A stretch of DNA of 5,221 nucleotides from Finegoldia magna (lineage in GTDB: Bacteria > Bacillota > Clostridia > Tissierellales > Peptoniphilaceae). The notes under the pieces were generated by a model. That model searched no databases. It was not told the origin of the DNA and was given only the letters and a program-made list of their open reading frames with translations. Location: NCBI RefSeq assembly GCF_018371055.1, contig NZ_JAGYZD010000122.1, forward strand, positions 1 to 5,221, in the 5' to 3' direction. A program made the translations under genes and the position numbers. Within the stretch, counting starts at the first letter, position 1; each line of letters begins with the position of its first letter. Below are positions 3,861-5,221 of the stretch, one piece after another.

Positions 3861-5221
3861 TAACTAATTCTCCATTAATATAGACTTTAATATCATTATT
3901 AGGCTTTGCTTTTACTTTAATTCTTATATCTCCTTCAGAAGCGTCATGGTTTTCTTCATAGATAATGTTGTTTTCAGTTTCATCTTTAACAGTTACTGTG
4001 TAAATCCCTTTTTCTACAGGTTTACTTATTCTAAATACTTTATCAATCATTTCAGGTTCCTTTTTACCTTTACTGATTATTACATCAATTGAACTATCTT
4101 TTTTAAGTTTCTTTCCCGCGTCATATTGTTGCCATATAACTTGGTTTGTATCGTATGAATTACTAAATTTCTTTTCAATATTTCCTATATTCAGTCCAAT
4201 TGATTTTAATTTATTACTAGCTTGACTAATATCAGTCCCTATTAAATCAACCATTTCTACTAGCTCTTCTTTCTTACCTAAAGAAATTACAACATCAACT
4301 TTAGAATCTTTATTTATGCTAGTTCCTGCATCCGGATGTTGTTGCATAATTTTTCCAGCTTCAAAATTATCACTGTTTTCTTTAGTTATTTCGCCAATTT
4401 CTAAGCCCAATTTGTTGAGTTGGATTTTAGCATTTTCTATAGTCATATTGGACAAATTAGGTACTGATACCTGTTCCTCACCTTTGCTTACAACTAATTT
4501 TATAATAGTTCCTTTTTTTACTTCTGTACTAGACTCTGGATCTTGTTCTAATACTTTTCCTGGTTCAACATTACTTTCAGTCTTGTATTCTGAAACAACA
4601 GCAATTAAATTATTTGCTTTAGCTTTATTTAATGCTTCGTTTTCGGTTAAACCAGTCAATGCAGGAACTAAGACTAAGTCTTGCTTATTCTTATTTATAT
4701 ATTTCTTGCCGAATATAAATGCAACAAATACCAATGCTGCTAAAAGTACAGGCAATAGAATCCACATAAACTTTTTAGATTTATTTTTGTTATCTTTTGT
4801 AGAAGATTGTTTAGGAGTTTTATAAACAGCTTCTTTTACTTCTGGTTGTTCATCATTTTCTTTTATAATTGGATTCTTAGTGGTTTTTTGATACAAATCA
4901 GAGGAATAGGTTTGATAATTCTTCAACATTTCTTTTAATTCTGTAGCCGATTTGAATCTATCATTAGGATCTTTTGCCATTGCTTTAACTATAATGTCAT
5001 TAAGCCCTTGCGGCAAATCGTGTCTAAGATTAATAGGTGGTACCAATGGATCTTGAATGTGTTTCAATGCAATTCCAACTGCATTTGGTGCGTCAAATGG
5101 CACTTCACCTGTAGCCATTTGGTACAATACAACACCTAATGAATATATATCACTTTTCTCATCAATAAATTTACCCTTTGCTTGTTCTGGTGAAATATAA
5201 TGAACAGTTCCCAAAACAGTT
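3850..5221 (-). CDS. prkC: PASTA-domain Ser/Thr protein kinase, PrkC/Stk type (N-terminus outside window)
   Basis: The open frame runs off the right edge, so only the last 456 residues are visible; an in-frame TTG at 5214 is not a real start. Counting from the first visible residue (Thr, 5220-5218): residues 1-105 are the C-lobe of a Hanks-type kinase, with the activation-segment end GTVHYISPEQAKG (4-16), SDIYSLGVVLYQMATGEVPF (23-42) and the DPNDRFKSATEL segment (84-95). The P-loop, HRD and DFG motifs lie beyond the window. A charged linker (about 105-149) leads to one membrane helix (about 151-171). Outside the cell are three PASTA repeats (about 182-248, 250-315, 320-386), the domains that bind muropeptides or lipid II in this family. 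A final beta-rich segment of about 68 residues (389-456) is not a PASTA repeat. The protein should be a single-pass membrane kinase sensing cell-wall state. It leads the visible operon and overlaps rsgA by 11 nt; a PrpC-type phosphatase gene is expected just upstream, outside the window. Confidence 0.95.
   Translation of the reverse strand, partial: TVLGTVHYISPEQAKGKFIDEKSDIYSLGVVLYQMATGEVPFDAPNAVGIALKHIQDPLVPPINLRHDLPQGLNDIIVKAMAKDPNDRFKSATELKEMLKNYQTYSSDLYQKTTKNPIIKENDEQPEVKEAVYKTPKQSSTKDNKNKSKKFMWILLPVLLAALVFVAFIFGKKYINKNKQDLVLVPALTGLTENEALNKAKANNLIAVVSEYKTESNVEPGKVLEQDPESSTEVKKGTIIKLVVSKGEEQVSVPNLSNMTIENAKIQLNKLGLEIGEITKENSDNFEAGKIMQQHPDAGTSINKDSKVDVVISLGKKEELVEMVDLIGTDISQASNKLKSIGLNIGNIEKKFSNSYDTNQVIWQQYDAGKKLKKDSSIDVIISKGKKEPEMIDKVFRISKPVEKGIYTVTVKDETENNIIYEENHDASEGDIRIKVKAKPNNDIKVYINGELVNVG

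Noticed and set aside
4316..4825. A 169-codon open frame on the plus strand opposite prkC.
   Set aside because: It is antisense to the PASTA repeats, transmembrane helix and linker of a clearly real gene, has no family resemblance, and its hydrophobic, Ser/Thr-rich composition is what the complement of the low-GC coding frame yields.
5212..5214. The TTG at 5214-5212 as the start of the kinase gene.
   Set aside because: The reading frame stays open to the window edge, and the residues there (TVLGTVHYISPEQ) belong to the middle of a kinase activation segment, so the true start is outside the window.
1..5221. CRISPR arrays, insertion sequences, phage genes, tRNA or rRNA genes, or an unknown defence-type system.
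   Set aside because: No direct repeat-spacer pattern, transposase-like motif, terminal inverted repeats or RNA gene signature was seen; nearly all sequence is explained by conserved housekeeping genes in conserved order.

Overview
The window is about 30% GC and reads as an ordinary, gene-dense chromosomal segment of a low-GC Gram-positive (Firmicutes) bacterium. The order PrkC - RsgA - Rpe - thiamine pyrophosphokinase, a divergent rpmB, then an Asp23-family protein and FakA matches the prkC-cpgA-rpe-thiN / rpmB / yloU-yloV region of Bacillus subtilis and relatives. There is no spoVM gene between rpmB and the thiamine kinase gene, where B. subtilis has it. A thiT transporter gene has been added. 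Together with the A/T-rich codons, this suggests a non-sporulating anaerobic lineage such as the Tissierellia (Peptoniphilaceae: Finegoldia, Peptoniphilus, Anaerococcus). That placement is inference and no species can be named from sequence reading alone.

Layout, left to right. Positions 1-724 (minus strand): an Asp23/Gls24-family gene followed 8 nt later by the 5' end of fakA, which runs off the left edge. Positions 725-903: a 179-nt divergent promoter region. Positions 904-1119 (plus strand): rpmB alone, closed by a strong hairpin terminator at about 1123-1149 that looks bidirectional. Positions 1148-5221 (minus strand): a tightly packed operon transcribed from the right, prkC (5' end outside the window) > rsgA > rpe > thiT > thiN. 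Its junctions are an 11-nt overlap, a TAATG 1-nt overlap, a 15-nt gap and an ATGA 4-nt overlap. It ends at the same terminator as rpmB.

Functionally, the right-hand operon joins a cell-wall-sensing PASTA kinase to a ribosome-assembly GTPase, a pentose-phosphate epimerase, and a thiamine uptake plus pyrophosphorylation pair. ThiT would import thiamine and ThiN would convert it to thiamine diphosphate, the cofactor of transketolase. Transketolase uses the xylulose 5-phosphate made by Rpe, so the combination is metabolically sensible. The left-hand pair concerns fatty acid activation (FakA) and an envelope-associated Asp23 protein. I found no mobile element, CRISPR array, tRNA, rRNA, riboswitch or recognisably new system. 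The points worth a second look are unusual residues in ThiT, the TTG start of thiT, the insertion of thiT into a conserved locus without a local riboswitch, and the extra C-terminal domain of PrkC.
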